From NCBI RefSeq assembly GCF_010093595.1, contig NW_022985452.1:800431-864430 (forward strand): a DNA stretch of 64,000 nt. The letters run 5' to 3'. This DNA is from Mytilinidion resinicola (Eukaryota; Ascomycota; Dothideomycetes; Mytilinidiales; Mytilinidiaceae). Within the stretch, counting starts at the first letter, position 1. Every line of letters begins with the position of its first letter. The notes below the pieces were generated by a model. It ran no database searches. It worked only from the letters and a program-made list of their open reading frames with translations, and was not told the DNA's origin. Below are positions 41,031 to 52,732 of this stretch, piece after piece. Made by a program: the position numbers and the translations under genes.

Positions 41031-43050
41031 CTCGGTGTCTTCTATCATTCTATGCATCAGCATGCTATACTACCCTATAATAGCCGTACAATGCTACTAT
41101 ATTCTGCAAAGCTCGCTTAGCTTAGTCACATAGTTTCGAGGTTGGTGAAAATTGAAGTGAAGTGCTATCCAACACTCATCACAATAGGCACTTTCAGAGC
41201 CCGACACGATTGAAGACCTCTATATTGATACTTCACTATAGTGCGCCCATACGGTGGCACTTAAGCGCCCTACCTGGTACTAGATTAATGAAAGACTTCT
41301 ACTACAGTATTAGGATACAGGTTTAAGCACGTCGTCGGTTGATCTGTTCCGGGGATATGATAATGCGCTGGGGTACCATAAATAGCGGCTAAGTGTACTG
41401 ACTGTAAGCACATGAAGCTTCTCTGATTTAAGCTCTTGACTCAGGTTGAAATTGATGTGAACTCTGATTTCTATAGACGTCTAGCTAGTTGTATATATAC
41501 TAGGGGAAGGAAGGGGGCCACCCCCAGGGTGGCGCGCTAGTAAGTTCAGATGAGCCCTGCACAGCTGAGGCTTCAGCTCGGTTCTCTACAGCTGAGATTT
41601 CAGCTGGGTTCTCTACAGCTGATGTTCGGAGAGTAGCTTTCTGGCATATGAGTTGTTGATCCTAGGTTGTAGTGCTGCAACCTGAGTTCTTGAGACCTTT
41701 ACCTCTTAGCGAAACTTTTATGATACGCCAAAGCACCTCAAACGGTGGTGAGGGAATGTGCCCAAACTTCTGGCAAGGCGATTTACATGAGAGCGTTACT
41801 ACGAAGTTAGAAGTCGACGGTTTTAAGAGAGGCGGGTGAAGTCAAAGCCCAGCTTTACCTAAGAGAGAAAGCTGTTAGAACTCCGGGCGGTCTTAGAGCA
41901 GTACACTCTCATTGTACATTTTCTGCCCACCTGGCTGTACCTCCACTAAGGCACTCTCGCAACACTGGTAGGCTCAGTAGTCTAAGCTGATATCGTTTGA
42001 GGTGGCCCAGAGAGCTATTAGGCTTGTCCAAACTATCACCTCACCAAATTTTATAGTAAACCGGGAGACCCTAAGCGTGCTAGGCCAGTGTACACAAGCG
42101 AGTGTATGCCTAAGAATAATGGGAAATCTTCAGAATAGACATTCGCACGCACTTGTGGACTGCTAGGCTCCGTGGCTCCGTTGGATGTAAAGTGACAGTC
42201 TATCCTAACTTCGTCTGAGGTGGGCCAGAGAACTATCAGGCTTTCCAAAACTGTCGGATTCCAGTTTTTGAATGACTTATTAGAGGATCTTAAGCAGATG
42301 CGTGTACAGAGACCTACGTCTAGATCCTGACTTTAGCGTAGACGGGGCCGAAAAGTGTACGCTGAGAGTACACTGCCCGGAGACTGCCCGGGGGACTGCC
42401 TAGGAGAACTCACTGTGGATTGTGAGTGAGCTAGGTAATCAGCCTTGTTGCTTATTGCGCGGTCCTATTGTTCCTGCTATGGTGGATCAGTGTATGAAGC
42501 GGATCTAGTCTTTCTTCGATTTTCACTGACCTCAACATCCTGTTCTAATAAACAGCCCTATTACGCAAGAAAGTGGACAGCTTACAGAGGATGAAATGGC
42601 AGAGCCTTTGTAGACAGACCAAGAGCACTACCTTTACAAGCCTGCACGAAATAGGTTCTTGGCCTGGCCTATTACAATTAGAACCTAATTTAGTTGTGTC
42701 GCATCGAGCCTGTAAACTTGCGATTCGAGGTCGTTCTTCTTCCCTCATCAACACCACGCCGACTCCTCCTTGGACACACTTAGCTTCTTCATCAAGCCTG
42801 GCAGGAGCTTTAATGCTTCCCTTGACTCCCGAGCTTATCTGTGCATCTCTTCTACTTGTCGCTACAGCTAGTCCTTCAGATCAGGTGTAGGTTTCGATAT
42901 TGCTGGAGGACCTCCCTTCTTCCCCCGCCCGCAGCGTGGGCAGTAATCCATCCAGTTCTCGATCCCTCTATCAGCCGGCCGGTGAATCCACACTCATCCA
43001 GACCTAATCCTCAATCGGATTGAAGAGGAAGAAAAGGGGCTACAGGATGG
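41031..43050. other. Repeat-rich, gene-poor spacer with decayed MITEs
   Basis: About 2 kb. A MITE-2 piece in reverse lies at about 41695-41790 (GCACCTCAAACGGTGGTGAG, AACTTCTGGCAAGGCG). Two MITE-3 copies follow at about 41980-42115 and 42150-42330. A small internal repeat of ACAGCTGAG(A/G)(C/T)TTCAGCT(C/G)GGTTCTC units lies near 41570-41625. The plus frame 42573-42890 has an in-frame hydrophobic stretch (ICASLLLVATA) but no other support. Confidence 0.55.
41980..42330 (+). mobile_element. Two adjacent MITE-3 copies
   Basis: Copy 1 (about 41980-42115): GATATCGTTTGAGGTGGCCC, AGAGAGCTATTAGGCTTGTC, and CCAGTGTACACAAG. Copy 2 (about 42150-42330): TTGGATGTAAAGTGACAGTC, GTCTGAGGTGGGCCAGAGAA, TATCAGGCTTTCCAAAACTG, TTATTAGAGGATCTTAAG. 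The order matches the copies at 27230 and 59520. Confidence 0.6.
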
Positions 43051-43058
43051 CCTAAAAC

Positions 43059-43399
43059 GAGAAGGCGCTTCGCGCCAGAGTCGAGTTCCTGGAATGTCAA
43101 ACAGACCAGGAGGATGGAGCAGTACGAGGAGGCGCTTCACGCCGGCGTCGCTTTCCTGGAAGGGCAAACAGACCAGGAGGGGGAGGAGGAGGAGGAGGAG
43201 GAGGAGGATCGGGGTGAGGATGGAGCAGTACGAGGAGACGCTCCACGCCTGCGTCACTTTCCCGGAGGGACAAGTAGACCAAAGGGAGGAGAGAAAGGTC
43301 AGGGGGAGGAAAAGGAGGATAGAGCGTACCAAGGATATCCTGCGCGCCTGCGTCGATTTCCTAGAGCGAGAAGCAGAAGATTTAGAGACGGAGGCTTAA
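43059..43399 (+). repeat. Imperfect tandem repeat encoding coil units in three frames
   Basis: Four diverged units, spaced unevenly about 55 to 105 bp apart, encode EKALRARVEFLECQTDQE (43059), QYEEALHAGVAFLEGQTDQE (about 43120), QYEETLHACVTFPEGQVDQ (about 43226) and TKDILRACVDFLEREAEDLE (about 43325, ending at a TAA at 43397-43399). The first three lie in three different reading frames, separated in part by a GGA/GAG microsatellite at 43180-43210. Only units 3 and 4 share an open frame. The locus looks like a former coil-repeat gene broken by repeat-length changes. Its EEALHAxxAFLExQ core recurs in the minus-strand frame at 28.8 kb. Confidence 0.6.
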
Positions 43400-43640
43400 T
43401 AGTCTTAGGATGCGTTAAACGCCCTATCTGGCTTAATGTAAAAGCTAAGGGCGTTCGGGGAGTTGGCATGCTCGCCCGTAGCATGGGCACAGTCTGATTA
43501 ATGAACTCCCTTGGATTGTGTAGCTGTCAAGTAAGTTTCACTCTTCTCTACTGGAATCTTTCATGAGCCGCAACGAAACAGAACTTTCGAATAGATTACA
43601 CTGTCAACCATCCTTGCCTTTCACGTCGTCCTAATACCCC

Positions 43641-46600
43641 TCACCCCCAAGTCCGTTGGTACTCAAACAAGCAAACCGCTCCCGCCGTCTGTACATTCAA
43701 GCTCCTCGTCACCCCCTTCTGCTTGATCTCAACGCACAGATCTGCCTCCGCGAGCACCTCAGCGGGACAGCCGCCCTTTTCACTCCCCAGCACGACCACG
43801 CTTCTCTTCGGCACGACCGTGCCCTCCTCCCCTAAAACTTTGCTTCGATCCGTCTGTTCAACGCATACAATAGTGTACCCTTCTTTCTTCTTGTCTACCA
43901 AATATTTCGGGAGGTCGGCGGGCCATAACGCAAAGATAGGAATGTGTTGATGGCTTGTTACGGCCACGGATGTGAAAGCGGGTTGGCTGAGGGGTTGAAG
44001 AGAGGGAAGAGCGAGGGAATCTGCACCGAATATCTCGGCAATGCGGGAGAGCCCGCCGAGGTTGGCGGGGTTGGTGATCAGGGAGGCGACGAGGATGAGA
44101 GGGGTGTGCCGGCGGGCAGGGTTGGGACCAGTAGGAGCGAGGAAGTGCTGCCAGGTTGTGGACTTTGTTTGGAGGGGGGCAAGGTTTGCGTCTAAAAGGT
44201 CGGCTGTGGTGAAGGGCGTTGAAAGTGGTGCTACTGTAGCAGATGAGGTGGGGATTTCGATTTCAATTGGAGGCTTGGGTGAGCCAAGACTGATCAAGGG
44301 AGGAGCGTGAGGTCGAGGGACCGCAAGCTTATTGCGTACATCTGCGGCCCATACTGCTTCGAAGTCGGCGGTTGTAACGAGCTCGCGCTCTGGCGGGTAG
44401 GTGCGAAGATAGTCGCCTTGGAAGAGATTCGCCATATTATGATCTTTTACCAGATCAAGCGTCAGGGATCGGCTGTTGTAAGGCGAGGTTGGGGTTTGAA
44501 AGCGCCAGAGGCTGCGAATATGCGTATTCAAGGCAGCGAACGCTGGGTTTGATAGTATATTCGACCAGCCGCGCGTTTCGACGTGGTCCCAAATGGACGG
44601 GAAAGCCCAATGGGCTTCGTGACGGACCTGGATTTTGCCGCTGGCGCAGAGGGGAATAAGGAGGGTCACAAGACGTAAACTGAAGGATTCGGGGGTGTCA
44701 GGGAAGCAGGCAACCATTACTGCCATCCTCATCAAGGAAGCGGTGAGTTTTGGGTTTGATTCGCCTTGGCTGCCCAGGCGGTCGAGCAAGAGGCTACGAT
44801 CGTCCGGACTGTGTAGGTAGAGACGTGCCAGCATCCATTCGAGAAGATATCGATATTTCGGCCATGGCTCCACAGAAAGAATATCCATGAAGGTATTCAG
44901 ATATAGACTCGTCTCCACTGGATCTCCTTTCGAAATGCAAGCCTCGGAAAGGATCAACATCATCTGAAGTTGGGTGAGCGTCTTCCATTTGCTAACTTGA
45001 GGCACAGGAGTTTTTTGTGTCGCCCATGGTTTGATTAACTGATCCAGAACATCCCGAGTAATGACAGCGTTGAGGTTTGGCAGTCTGTTTACAAGATCCA
45101 TGACGCATGCGTAGCCAAACCACTCGCGAACGCCGTAGTAGAACGTATATGAAAGATGAGGAAAGAATACCTCGAGCTTTAAAGCGGCAGCACATTCGAA
45201 GAGAAAGTCGGGTCGCGGGGACGGAGGATGGTTGGCAAAGCGGAGTAGAAAGTCATCTACAGGCAGTATCGACAAGGCCTCAGGGTACGACAAACATGCG
45301 GCCCGGAGCGACTGTGCCAAAGGAGGTAGAAGATACGATCGACTCTCGGATAGTCTATGGACAGTCTCTAGAATCTTTGTTAAAAGAACAGTTAGGCTGT
45401 TAGTTTCGGAGGTTCCGTCTTCGCTGATGCAGATTTGGATAAAGATTGGACGCAGAGCGAGACCTGGAATCCTCATGAGTGCCGCCTTTGGATACTCTTG
45501 GGTGTCGACTTCGTCCCACAAAATCTCCAATGCTTCGTAGAGTAGACTTGGAGGTATGTCATGCGCGTCGGTAGTGTCTAAAGCCGAAGCTAGTGTGTCA
45601 AGGGCTTGAAGCAGCCCATCTCCCCTGGCGGATCTGTAAGTTATGGTTTTCAGACTTTCGGCGTGAGACCGTATAGCTGTAGCACCAATCTGGGTACTTT
45701 GACCATCGGTGTCATTGTTGAGATTTCTCCCTATATTTTCAGCCAGGTCGGTAGTTTTAGCCGCATCGCGAGTAATGACCGGCGTACTCTCAAGCTTCTT
45801 CCATCTTTGTTCCAATCCATCGACTCCGGGCACAGATGCGCGGACATTCTTTTGGGTTTCCGTGGTCAAGGCCATGCAATAGGTTGTGCACAGATCTCTA
45901 GCTACCTCAGGTAAACCAGCCCGCACTGACGTCGTGGCAACTAATGCTAATTCGTCAATCTCCAAGAATGGTAGAGTTTTGGTATTTCGAAATCCTTCTA
46001 AAAGGCCTTCCAGTATATATAGCATAGCGTACGGAAATATATTCGCATCGTTAGATATGTATTTCAATACCTTCCTCAAGAACAACAGCCGTTCTTTAGT
46101 ACCAGAGCATTTCTCGGCGAATCTTTGAATGAGATTGCAAAGGTTCTGCGCATGAAGGCACTCTGTAGACTCGCGAGACGAAAAGAGTGACTGAGTAAAC
46201 AGGAACCCTTGAGTTGCCCAAGGGAGAATGCCTTGGAACAGTAACGTTTGTTGAGATTCAAGCTCCTCTTCGGAGTGACTGGTGAAGTCAATGTACCAGA
46301 GTCCAATTATTTTGCGGATTCCGTCCTGGATCTTAGAGCTCAATGCGGCTGATAGAAGAGTAGTTATCCACGATATATGAATATGAGAAGTAGGAGACAT
46401 AATTTTAGCCAGATCGCCCAGACATGCTGAGACTTGATTAGGATAACGATCAAGTACGACCGTTTCATACAAAGTACAGTACTTAGTGTACTGCAGTTCA
46501 TAATTGCGTCGAGCTTGCAGCTTGAAAGTCATGTGGGTATTTTCCACGTTGCTTTGCAAGATTGCGATTGATTTCTGGAGGATACCAAGACAGAGCTTCC

Positions 46601-47719
46601 GCTGCTCAGAATACCCGTGAAGAAGCCCGATTTGGAGCAGATTCCAATACTGTGTCTGCTGGAGAATACTTTGAGAAGGTTCGTATCCACCTGATTGGTA
46701 TATCCAGCGAAACCATAACCGGAAAGCAGAACCAGCAGGCTCGGATGGTAAGGGGTTGGAAAGGAGATCGCATATCCTTTCCCATATTTGTGCGATCAAA
46801 CTATCTCTTACCTCCGTAGAGTACGAAAGATGATTGCCTTCCAGCAGAGGTAGGAAAGCAGCAATAGCATCCCCGGATGCTGTGGCTAATTCGGGGCCAG
46901 TTCCTAGCAACACTAGTAGACTAGTGAATATGGTGTTGGATATGCTTATGCGGTCTTCGTTAGCATGCCAGAGAAGAACCTTCAAAAAGGTCAGGTAGCG
47001 AATCGTAGTCGATACTTGATGACTAATGCCATCGCCGGACACAGTCTCGTCTAGGACAGGAATGCTTGCTACCATGTGGTGATTCAGGAAGGCTTCTGTT
47101 GGGACATGATATCCCAGATCGGAGACGCGTAGAAGGCGAGCTGTTTTGAGTAGATCGTTTTCAATGTGCTGGAGAACTTGGCAACCTAGATCTTCATAAT
47201 CGGAGCAAAGACTTGTGATTTCGCGCAGCTTTCCAGAGGCTCCGCTGCCGTTGTCCAACTCCTCGACGACGAAAGAGCATAATTTGCCAAGACCTTCGAT
47301 CTGAGAAACATTAGTGTTTGACGCCTAAGATGCTACGAGCTTCAATTTTCGAAAGATGGTCACTCGATGAACTTGATAGACGTGGAAGGAAAGTATACAC
47401 AAGACAAGAAGTGAAACATGGGGCTTGAAACATTGAATCCAACCTATAGAAATAGATGGAGCACAGTGAGCTCTTCGCTTATCGACGAGAGACAGCTTTG
47501 TTCCACGTGCTGCACAGTGTCCACGCACGAAAGGAGAGATTGGCTACTTACGCCACGACAAGCCCGAAGTAATTCCAAACCCAGTTTGACGCTGCCAAGA
47601 TCTAATGGATCTCCATTTCGAGGCTTTATACTCTCTATGAACGAATGGATGGTGTCTTCTCTGGCTTCTGATGGGATCCGACCCAGGAATAGTGTAGCCA
47701 GCCCGGGTAGGGATGCCAT
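43641..47719 (-). CDS. TRM3: TRM3-type tRNA (guanosine-2'-O)-methyltransferase
   Basis: Two exons, 47719-47552 and 47300-43641, with a 251-nt phase-0 intron, give 1,275 residues. The last about 160 residues form a SpoU (SPOUT, knotted) methyltransferase domain. It shows LITNPANLGGLSRIAEIFGA (motif 1, with the N..G..R pattern), VVLGSEKGGCPAEVL (motif 2) and SLNVQTAGAVCLFEY (motif 3). The long N-terminal part is helical and repeat-like, as in yeast Trm3 (1,436 residues) and human TARBP1. The enzyme methylates the 2'-OH of G18 in the D-loop of cytoplasmic tRNAs using S-adenosylmethionine. In motif 2 the usual GNEGxG is GSEKGG, a modest change. The gene is divergently arranged with the kinesin gene, starts about 295 bp apart, so they may share a promoter. 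Confidence 0.93.
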
Positions 47720-48014
47720 GGTGGAGAGATGAGCTAGGAATGCGGGGATGAATGTTGTTTATGGTTGCCACGGCGCTACTCCAAGACGAAACATGCCGAA
47801 CGTATTCTCATCAGATCTGATCTCCGCGACCGTCAACACGTCGTTGTTTCTTGTCGGAGTTGAGGTTGAAGATTCTTTCACGCGATTTGTCGAGTTGCCA
47901 GAGTGGGCTTGGCATCGACGCACCGGCCTGCCGGCAGATCCCGGTCGCAACGTCACTGTTTACTCCTAGCTGCTTTGGGAACGCGAGTCAGTATCGCCCT
48001 CCACAATATCGCCC

Positions 48015-50022
48015 ATGCACTCTTTCCTCCGCCTCAAGTCCAGAGAGTGCATCCGCGACCTGTGCGACCGGCTCGAAGACATGGCCCTCGACTCCAGACT
48101 CTACCGCGGCCTCAGCCCGTTTGAAACCTCCGCTTCTGCGCCCTCCCTGCGCGCTTCAGAACCCGCCGCTCTGATGGCTCCCCAGCCCATCGCCGACGAT
48201 GCCGGTCATGTCAAAGTCGTCGTGCGTGTCCGAGAGTTTGTCGAGAGAGGTAAGAGCTAGCTCTACTCCTATGCAAGTCTCAATTGCTAAATCTAAACAG
48301 AGCGCGTCAAGGGAACACCCTGCATCATCCGAATGAATCCTGCCACCCAGGCGACCACTATTCTCGCGCCCATCACCGACTTCGATTCTAACCCCTCCCG
48401 CCCGAACAACACTCGTAGGGCTTTCGAAGACAAGGAATTCACCTTCGACAAGTCCTTCTGGTCTCACGACAAAGCGGATCCCCATTACGCTCACCAGGAG
48501 GATGTTTACCGATCGTTCGGAGAGGAGTTTCTCGACCACAACTTCGATGGATACCACACGTGCATCTTTGCATACGGTCAGACTGGATCCGGGAAGAGCT
48601 ACACCATGATGGGCACCGAATCTCAGCCGGGTCTAATACCCCGAACCTGCGAGGAGCTTTTTGATCGCATTCAACAGGATCCTTCGCCAAATACGAACTA
48701 CCACGTTCACGTTTCATACTTCGAAGTCTACAACGAGCATGTCCGCGATCTTCTAGCGCCTCGCACCGCTCCGCCCATGTATTTGAAGATTCGAGAGTCT
48801 CAGAGTGATGGTGTTTACGTTCAAGGATTGAACGAGGTGGAAGTCAAGAACTTCAGCGACGTTAGACATCTTATGGATATGGGCGACTCTGTGAGTTCGA
48901 GCTCGAATAAGCTCAAGTGAATGTCGACTGACACGAGCATTCTAGACGCGAACAACCGCAGCTACGAAGATGAATGACACCTCGTCACGCTCTCACGCCG
49001 TCTTCACAATTCAACTCAAGCAAATTCAGCACTCCCTTCTCTCCGACGAGACCATTGAGCGCTGCGCTCGCATGCGTTTGGTCGATCTCGCAGGCTCCGA
49101 GCGAGCGAAGAGCACCGAAGCAACCGGCCAACGTTTGAAGGAAGGTGGCCAGATCAACAAGTCCCTCACCACCCTCGGCCGCGTCATTGCCGCACTCGCC
49201 GACCGCGCAGCCGCCAAACGGGGACGCCGACCTAAAGAAGTTGTCCCATTCCGCGATAGTGTGCTCACATGGTTGCTGAAAGACAGCTTGGGCGGCAACA
49301 GCAAGACGGCCATGGTGGCCTGCATCTCGCCTTGCGACTACGACGAAACCCTCTCCACTCTCCGCTATGCCGACCAAGCCAAGCGCATCCGCACCCGCGC
49401 TTCAGTTAACCAAGACTGCCTCTCCGCCGCCCAGCGCGACGCTCAGATCACGGAAATGGCCGAGCAGATTCGCTCCCTCCAAGTCTCCGTCAACGCCGCC
49501 TCGGTCCGCAAGCGCGAAGAAGCCACGGAGCTCGAGGAATACCAGAAGCAGGTCGGTCACATGCAGCGCCTAATGGAGGAGACGCGACAAGTCAGCGAAG
49601 CCCGCATCCGCTCTTTGGCCTACGAAGTCGAGGAACTACGGCCGCAGAATACTTCCCTAAGAAACGAAGTCGAAGCGCTGAGACGGCATTTGTCGCTGGC
49701 GTTGGGCGAGCTCAAGAACCCGATCATCCTGCCGCCACCGCAGCCGGTGGAGATGGAGTTTGAGAATCTCCAGCCGGGGGATTTCGAACATGAGGATGGG
49801 GAGAAAGATAGAGGTATCGAGGTCCTCGATCAGGGCAGCGAGTCCGAAGGCGACAGCGACTATGACTCCGACTCTGGGTACGATGAGGAGTCTAATACTA
49901 TGGCGGAGGAGCTGCAGGCGGAGATGGAGGAGATTTTGAAGGGCGTTGCGCTGTTCCGGAGGAAGGTCCAGGACGACCATCTGCACTTCAACAGAAGAGC
50001 GAAGGAAACCTATGCCTCCTAG
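48015..50022 (+). CDS. Kinesin motor protein (kinesin-3-like, short tail)
   Basis: Three exons, 48015-48249, 48301-48890 and 48946-50022, with 51- and 55-nt introns, give 633 residues. The motor domain begins with [10 protein letters not shown] at about residue 68. It has the P-loop [13 protein letters not shown] (about 171-183), switch [10 protein letters not shown] and switch [11 protein letters not shown]. Then come the neck region ([12 protein letters not shown]) and a coiled coil ([20 protein letters not shown] onwards). The C-terminus is acidic ([20 protein letters not shown]). An N-terminal extension of about 65 residues precedes the motor. It should move cargo along microtubules with ATP hydrolysis. 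There is no FHA or PH domain, so it is far shorter than Unc104-type kinesin-3. The subfamily is an inference from motor motifs. Confidence 0.93.
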
Positions 50023-50174
50023 GTGGGTACTGGGGGGATTGGGTATGTGGATATCGGATGACGGAAAAGGTGCATGAAGCGATGGCGTTGGACTTGGTGC
50101 TTGGAGGAATCTTTGGGGGGCTTCATTGGCGTACTCTTGTTTTGAAGTAGTAAATACCACACTTTACACTATAG

Positions 50175-50545
50175 CAGCTGTCACAATCTCCAGCTATGAC
50201 GCCGTCTGATGTGCCCTAGAGAGGTATCAGACCATCCAAAACCGTGGATTTCGCCCTCATCTGAGTACGTTGAAGGACTTCAGACAGTGCTGAACAGGTG
50301 TACACAGGTCTGTGAGGAGGGTTGCAAGGGATATCTAGGAAAGCCACCTCGTAGTGCGGTGAACATCCCCCTTCAGCGGGGGCAGCGTATACACCTCTAA
50401 TCTGCGTACACCCGGCTGCCGCTATCTGGGGTAGCCTCGCGAGTTTGCTTGTTGTCCAAAATGCCGGACTTGTCTCTCATTCAAGATACTGAAAATACTA
50501 TGAGGTTCCTCACGCAGCGGTAAACGAGTGTACGGATGCGGAAAA
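50175..50545 (+). mobile_element. Two decayed MITE-3 fragments
   Basis: First piece about 50185-50320 (GACGCCGTCTGATGTGCCCT, AGAGAGGTATCAGACCATCC, GAAGGACTTCAGACAGTGCT, GGTGTACACAG). Second piece about 50400-50545, partly reversed (TGCGTACACCCGGCTGCCGC, GAGGTTCCTCACGCAGCGGT). Both lie between the 3' ends of the kinesin and cdc14 genes. Confidence 0.5.
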
Positions 50546-50805
50546 TAGTCAGACGCCAGCCTGATAATGCTACATACTAAGTGAACAAACCCACCAACGC
50601 CAGGCTAATTGATACTAGGAGCACGATAATGAAAGTCAAAAGTATTAACAGAGAAAAGGAAAATAGAAAAAGGAATCGTGCGTTAAGCGCAGCAACCTGT
50701 GTTCTGGAAACTCCGGAAAGGGCCTTGAGGCACCCAAAACAGTGTCAACCAGGGCCCAAACACCCACCCGCGTCGACGCTGTATCAAGCGCAGACGCAAT
50801 TGCTA

Positions 50806-51798
50806 TCACACCATCTCCGCGAAAGGCGCATTCTCCCTCAGATCCTCCACCAGGTCATCCACGTTATTCAAGTATCTCCCCAGCAGCCTCTGCTTCTCCT
50901 CCGTGCTCCGCGTGCCGTTCTTCGCCTCGTCTATACCCCCAGCTCCATCCCCATTCACAGTGCTACTCCGCCGCTCAAACGCGCCCAGGAGCTTACTCGG
51001 ACTCCGCTGTAGACCCATGGCCGTATTCGGTGCGCTCGCCGAGCCAATCGACGGCGTCTCGGGCATGAGGTAGAAATATAGGAACTCGAGCAGCTTCAGC
51101 TTGACCTGCTGCGCGGTGTCGCGGCTCTTGAAGAGGGAGGTGATGGTGAGCAGGCCGTCGATGGACTCGAAGGTGCGGGTGTTGCGGGGCGTGCTGATGA
51201 GCGCGGTGACGAGAACGAGCAGGGCGGAGGATTGGATCGCTGGGCAGTTGAAGGGGTCGAGCAGGTCGAGGAGGAGGTTCATGTAGAGCTCGCGTGAGAA
51301 GATGGTGCGGGAAGGAGGATGGAGGAGGAGGATTCCTTGGAGGTTCGAGAGAGCGGAGAGGATTAAGAGGTCGTTTTGACCGCCTGGCGGTTGTTAGTGT
51401 GGTAGAGAGAGAGGATGGAGGGTGGTAGCCTACTGGTGCTCATACCAAGCAGGCGTTCAAGACAGGCGACTATCCGTGTAGCAACTATGCAGCAAGGTCA
51501 GTCGGTCGGGTGTTGTTCGTTGGGGATGTTAGGACATACCATTCCATTCAAAGCCATCTTGTATCCTGAAGAACTCCCTGAATGCCGGGTCGTCCGCCAA
51601 GTCGCTCAGCTTCTTCGGCGATGCAGTCTGGTTCAGGGTAATGGCAGATGCTCGCCGCTTGTGTAGTGCTGCCGATGACTTCGAGTTCGAGAGACATATC
51701 TGGGCGAGTAGTCCTTCGATCTGGCGGAGGCCTTTGCGTATCTTCGAGTTGTCCTTCGAGGCGATGTTGTCAAAAGACAACGAGAGGAGCGCCTCCAT
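50806..51798 (-). CDS. cdc14: Cdc14-type SIN (septation initiation network) component
   Basis: Three exons, 51798-51540, 51484-51446 and 51383-50806, give 291 residues. The introns (55 and 62 nt) are GT-AG and phase 1. The protein is helical. Recognisable stretches are SFDNIASKDNSKIRKGLRQI at the start, FFRIQDGFEWN, then across the splices VATRIVACLERLLGGQNDLL, and FESIDGLLTITSLFKSR followed by VKLKLLEFLYFYLMPE. These fit the S. pombe Cdc14 family (a partner of the Sid1 kinase, unrelated to budding-yeast Cdc14 phosphatase). It would act at the spindle pole body to help start cytokinesis. A Ser-rich tail with LGRYLNNVDDLVEDLR closes the protein. Length is as expected for the family. Confidence 0.9.
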
Positions 51799-52417
51799 CT
51801 GACCGCCTGCTTAAGATTATAGCAGTGTGGATTGTAGATGCTATGGTGCAGGCGTTGAGATGTAGGGAGATAGAGTCGGAGAGCTCTGGAGTGGATTCGG
51901 GATATCGAGGATGGTAGAGATAGAGATGCAGCAGGTGCAGGACGCCAATGAACTTTTGGACGAGCCCCCCGACACGTCTCCGCAATTTTTGGATCTGTGG
52001 GATTGGCAGGTGAGCGTTCTAGAAGGCTGCGTCGAAGGCTTGCTTTTGGGAAGTAAACAGGCCCGTTGCTGCGGTGATCGGTGAATTGCGCACGGTCCAT
52101 GCGCCTTTGCACCCGAGCTGCCTCGCGCATCACCACTGTGCCACCATCTTCGCTAGGCCCACAAATATCGCCACCGGCTGCAGAGCGGCAGAGCGAGAAT
52201 GCTGGTGGTACGGTTGCAGCATCTCCAACACATGTCTAGGTTCAAGGGCCACATTTCGCACCACGCCGTACCGAACGCTCCATAATACCCAATTCGACAT
52301 ACTAAGTCGGCGAGTCGGCAGCAAGCACGGCGCAAGTCATGCCGCGACTCCAGGACCGTCAATATAAGGACATGGCATCTCCAATTGAGATATAATCTAT
52401 TCAGCTCCGAGCCAATC

Positions 52418-52732
52418 ATGTTTCGACCATTCATCCCTCGAGCGGGAACTCGGCGCCTTGCGAATAGCCAGCCCTCGACCGCGCTGAGCTCCCAAAGAAT
52501 CAGATTCAGCACTTCAAAACCCACATTCAATGCAGATTCAAAACCACCGAAAATCAAAAACCCGTCATTTGGAGGAGCGAGTCTCAAAGAGCTAGGCGCA
52601 ACTCGGACTGTGAAGATTGTTGTCATTATCGCCTTGACGATTGCGGGTACAGCTGAGTCGATTTTCTGGGCGAAGGTTCTTTGGGCCAAATTCGCACCGT
52701 CTTCGGAGGATGAAGGAGGAGAGGAGTTATGA
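52418..52732 (+). CDS. Small mitochondrial-type single-pass membrane protein
   Basis: An intronless frame of 104 residues. The N-terminus is rich in Arg, Ser and Thr without acids (FRPFIPRAGTRRLANSQ), like a mitochondrial presequence, with a possible cleavage near RIRFSTSK. One hydrophobic helix (TVKIVVIIALTIAGTAESIF) is followed by WAKVLWAKF and a short acidic tail. An inner-membrane location is likely from this layout. I do not recognise the family by name. An overlapping antisense frame is a shadow. The ATG at 52418 is preceded by a plausible AT-containing leader. Confidence 0.75.
   Translation: MFRPFIPRAGTRRLANSQPSTALSSQRIRFSTSKPTFNADSKPPKIKNPSFGGASLKELGATRTVKIVVIIALTIAGTAESIFWAKVLWAKFAPSSEDEGGEEL

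Noticed and set aside
43723..46819. Many plus-strand frames opposite TRM3
   Set aside because: All are shadows of one continuous 1,220-codon minus frame with a recognised C-terminal domain.
48156..49377. Minus-strand frames opposite the kinesin gene
   Set aside because: The kinesin motor motifs on the plus strand explain this interval.
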